A DNA stretch of 64,000 nucleotides. Origin: Bradyrhizobium diazoefficiens. GTDB taxonomy: Bacteria; Pseudomonadota; Alphaproteobacteria; Rhizobiales; Xanthobacteraceae. The notes beneath the pieces are model-generated. The model saw nothing but the letters and a program-made list of their open reading frames with translations, was not told where the DNA came from and searched no databases. The stretch spans positions 3,410,001-3,474,000 of the forward strand of contig NZ_CP067041.1 of the NCBI RefSeq assembly GCF_016599855.1, in the 5' to 3' direction. Both the position numbers and the translations under genes were made by a program. Below are positions 61,892 through 64,000 of this stretch, one piece after another; the stretch's first letter is position 1; every line of letters starts with the position of its first letter.

Positions 61892-62938
61892 ATGGAGATG
61901 ATGGGAATGTCGAGCCGAGCGCTTAGTCTCGCCACGGTGCTGTTTCTGATTGGCTTCGGTACCGTCGATGCGGTTCTGGGGCAGGCGACGAACCTCGAGG
62001 CCGGCAAGGCCCCATCGCAGATTTTCGCGCAGACCTGCAATGCCTGCCACAAGAGCCCGCGAGGTCTGTTGAAGACGGTCGCGCCGGGCTCGCTGCCGGG
62101 TTTCCTGCGTCAGCACTACACCACCAGCTCCGACATGGCCGGCGTGCTGGCCTCCTATCTCGTCTCCAACGGCGCCGGCGACACCCGCTACCAGGGCAAG
62201 GACAAGAAGGACGGCGCCAGGGAGAAGGACGCCAACACGGCCCCGGGGCAGTCGCCCGAGCATCAGGGCCGCCGCCAGCGCCCGCAGGAGGCCGCCAAGC
62301 CGGAGGGTGAGGGCGCTGGCCCAGCGCCGGAGGGGCGCCGGAAGCGCGCGGCGCGCCCGAACGAGGAGGGCGCCAAGGAAGGCGCAAAGCCCGAGTCCGC
62401 CACTGACCAACCGCCCCAGGGCCGCAAAGGAAAGCGCATGGGCAAGCGCGGCAAGCCGGAGACGGACGATGCAGCCGCGCCGAAGGTTGAGCCCAAGGTC
62501 GGTTCCAAAACTGAGCCCAAGACCGAACCGAAGACCGAACCCAAGTCTGAACCGAAGAGCGAGAGCGCCAAGGTTGATTCCGGTCGCGACGAGTCCAAAC
62601 CCGACAGCGCCAAGCCGGCTGAGAAGCCGGCAGAGGCCAAGCCGGCGGAGGCCAAGCCGGAGAGCGCCAAGGTCGAGCCGAGCAGCAGCAGCAAGACGCC
62701 GGCGCTGCGCCCCGATCCGGTGCCGCAAGTGACGCCGGCCCCGGCGGCGGCCGCAAAGCCGGCTGAACCGGCCGGGCCCACGCCTGCGAAAGCGGCCGTC
62801 TCCAAACCCGCCGAACCCGCGCCCAGTTCCGAACCGGCGGCCAAGCCGGCAGAACCGGCAGCATCTATGCCTGCCACGGCGCCGACACCTACACCTGCCG
62901 AGTCCTCCGGTCCGCCGGCGCCGCCGATCTCGCGATAA
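61892..62938 (+). CDS. Cytochrome c-like protein with CxxCH and disordered Pro/Lys/Glu repeats
   Basis: This protein of about 348 residues has a signal peptide (ALSLATVLFLIGFGTVDAVL), then one c-type haem motif, CNACH in FAQTCNACHKSPRGLL (about residues 52-56). It could hold a haem in the periplasm, although no clear distal Met is seen. Residues 105-340 are low-complexity, rich in Pro, Lys, Glu and Ala, with TEPK and AKPAE repeats. Several ATG codons lie close together at 61892-61909, so the start is uncertain. Redox function is inferred only from the motif. Confidence 0.7.
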   Translation: MEMMGMSSRALSLATVLFLIGFGTVDAVLGQATNLEAGKAPSQIFAQTCNACHKSPRGLLKTVAPGSLPGFLRQHYTTSSDMAGVLASYLVSNGAGDTRYQGKDKKDGAREKDANTAPGQSPEHQGRRQRPQEAAKPEGEGAGPAPEGRRKRAARPNEEGAKEGAKPESATDQPPQGRKGKRMGKRGKPETDDAAAPKVEPKVGSKTEPKTEPKTEPKSEPKSESAKVDSGRDESKPDSAKPAEKPAEAKPAEAKPESAKVEPSSSSKTPALRPDPVPQVTPAPAAAAKPAEPAGPTPAKAAVSKPAEPAPSSEPAAKPAEPAASMPATAPTPTPAESSGPPAPPISR

Positions 62939-62961
62939 GCCGACAATCCCGCGCAAAAATG

Positions 62962-62993
62962 AAAAAGCCCGACCGCCTGAGGCGGCCGGGCTT
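62962..62993 (-). terminator. rplI: Rho-independent terminator of rplI
   Basis: On the minus strand AAGCCCGGCCGCC pairs with GGCGGTCGGGCTT around a short loop, with one mismatch, and is followed by a T-run. It lies 24 bases downstream of the rplI stop. Confidence 0.8.
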
Positions 62994-63016
62994 CAATATC
63001 TGCCTGAAGGCGAGAC

Positions 63017-63622
63017 TTACTTCTCGGTCTCTTCCACAGCCGGGGCCGGCTCGGCCTCGTCGTGCTGAGCTTCCGGATCGAAGAACTCGCCGGCGGCTGC
63101 GATCGCTTCGGCGGCCGCGTCGCGGTCCTCGTTGCGGGTCGAGATGTCCTCGCCGCGGTTGATGCGCTCGGCCTCGTCCTGGCTGCGCGCCACGGTGACG
63201 GTGATCTCGACTTCGACCTCGGGGTGGACGGCAACCGTGATGCTGCGCTTGCCGATGGTTTTGATCGGTGCGTCGAGTTGGACCTGCGGGCGGGACAGTG
63301 AAATGCCATCGGCTTCGAACGCCATGACGATGTCACGCACGTTGACCGACCCGAACAGCTGACCGGCTTCCGAGGCCTGACGGATCACGATGATGTTCTT
63401 GCCCTGGATCTTCTCGGCGACCTTGGCTGCCTCGCCCTTGCTCTCGAGGTTGCGAGCTTCGAGGTCGGCCTTCATGCCGTCGTACTTGGCGCGGTTGTCG
63501 GCGGTCGCGCGCAGCGCCTTGCCGCGCTTGAGCAGGAAATTGCGGGCATAGCCGTCGCGAACCTTCACGACTTCGCCCATCTGGCCGAGCTTGCTCACGC
63601 GTTCCAGCAAAATGACTTCCAT
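63017..63622 (-). CDS. rplI: 50S ribosomal protein L9
   Basis: This 201-residue protein starts [20 protein letters not shown], the L9 signature, with [20 protein letters not shown]. It binds 23S rRNA near the L1 stalk base. It is longer than the 149-residue E. coli protein because of an acidic tail ([20 protein letters not shown]) usual in Rhizobiales. The DUF2232 gene lies upstream, the standard rpsR-DUF2232-rplI neighbourhood. Confidence 0.95.
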   Translation of the reverse strand: MEVILLERVSKLGQMGEVVKVRDGYARNFLLKRGKALRATADNRAKYDGMKADLEARNLESKGEAAKVAEKIQGKNIIVIRQASEAGQLFGSVNVRDIVMAFEADGISLSRPQVQLDAPIKTIGKRSITVAVHPEVEVEITVTVARSQDEAERINRGEDISTRNEDRDAAAEAIAAAGEFFDPEAQHDEAEPAPAVEETEK

Positions 63623-63670
63623 ATTCGCTCTCCTTTGAAGTGCTTTGGGTTTTCAGTTTTCGGGTTGGAC

Positions 63671-64000
63671 TTAAGTTGTCGGCAATGGCGGCGGTTGCCG
63701 GTTGCGCAGGAAGCGCTCGCGGAAGCCGAACACGGCGTCCGCGAGCCCAAGGGCCACCATCGCAATCACTGGAAAGACCGGTATCAACGCCAATGTGTAG
63801 GCGGAGGCGAGCCAAAAAGGGCGACTCTTGAGTGTGAGAGTGAGCGTATGCAGAACGGCAAGCCCCGTCAGCCCGTAGGACATCATCAACGCGGCCGTGA
63901 CGATCCGGGCCAGAATCCCGGCCACTCCACCACTGAAGCAGAAAGCGATCGCAACACATAGACCGGCAAGTGTTGCGGTCGGCAGCGTCACGGTCTTGAG
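63671..64000 (-). CDS. DUF2232 family membrane protein, C-terminal part (5' end outside window)
   Basis: The frame is open to the right edge, so only about the last 109 residues are present. It has at least three TM segments (LCVAIAFCFSGGVAGILARI, VTAALMMSYGLTGLAVLHTL, and ALIPVFPVIAMVALGLADAV) and ends RQPPPLPTT. DUF2232 proteins sit between rpsR and rplI in alphaproteobacteria; their function is unknown. The position beside rplI supports the call. Confidence 0.85.
   Translation of the reverse strand, partial: LKTVTLPTATLAGLCVAIAFCFSGGVAGILARIVTAALMMSYGLTGLAVLHTLTLTLKSRPFWLASAYTLALIPVFPVIAMVALGLADAVFGFRERFLRNRQPPPLPTT

Noticed and set aside
62500..62680. Short direct repeats inside the haem-motif gene, possibly a CRISPR array
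   Set aside because: The repeats are in frame and encode TEPK/KPAE; units are too short and have no spacers.

Overview
The window is high-GC DNA with tight, codon-biased genes, and it reads as the chromosome of an alphaproteobacterium of the Bradyrhizobium type. The reasons are the gene families (DUF2232 beside rplI, PAS_5-like protein, NnrU, Lin0512, OpgC, Pit with a DUF47 partner), the many Liv-type transport genes, and intergenic palindromes of a kind I recall from Bradyrhizobium. Genus assignment is an inference. No rRNA, tRNA, CRISPR array or prophage was seen.

Layout. 1-4.1 kb: 3' end of a SNF2 helicase, an MFS transporter, a SnoaL-like protein and a MarR-GNAT fusion with what looks like a self-regulated leaderless promoter. 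4.2-11.5 kb: a tightly coupled five-gene operon on the minus strand (SWIM zinc finger, DUF5691, MoxR AAA+ ATPase, DUF5682, VWA). It has the same parts as E. coli yehL-yehM-yehP-yehQ; its function is unknown, and it is the best candidate here for an undescribed system. 11.6-16.0 kb: a type I secretion ABC transporter and HlyD adaptor, flanked by two Cys-free, Gly/Ala/Ser-rich proteins that could be its substrates. 16.3-23.7 kb: mostly housekeeping and small enzymes (TPP enzyme, GNAT, serine hydrolase, DUF429, GST, CsaA-like, ArsC-like, PAS-like).

24.0-28.7 kb: a complete Liv-type ABC importer (livG-livF-livK-livH-livM) with a strong hairpin between the binding-protein gene and the permeases. 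28.9-30.5 kb: DUF47 regulator plus Pit phosphate transporter, with a PHO-box-like site upstream. 30.5-30.9 kb: a SugE/Gdx exporter with a possible guanidine-II riboswitch. 31-38.5 kb: prfC, NnrU, acyl-CoA synthetase, YfgM-like protein, lipoprotein and der. 38.5-40.0 kb: an IS701-family insertion with a CTAA target duplication inside a stem-loop and a frameshifted transposase. 40-46.2 kb: an orphan second Liv binding protein, an SDR, purF-cvpA and radA.

46.4-55.2 kb is more accessory: patatin, OpgC-like membrane acyltransferase, a convergent LuxR-type regulator and hybrid histidine kinase, an IS5-type transposase remnant, a stand-alone SIR2-domain protein and a TauE/SafE permease. 55.4-64 kb returns to core genes: GFA, exonuclease III, alr, dnaB, cfa, a haem-binding-motif protein, rplI and the start of a DUF2232 gene. 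Several membrane or secreted proteins of 39-71 residues are also annotated.
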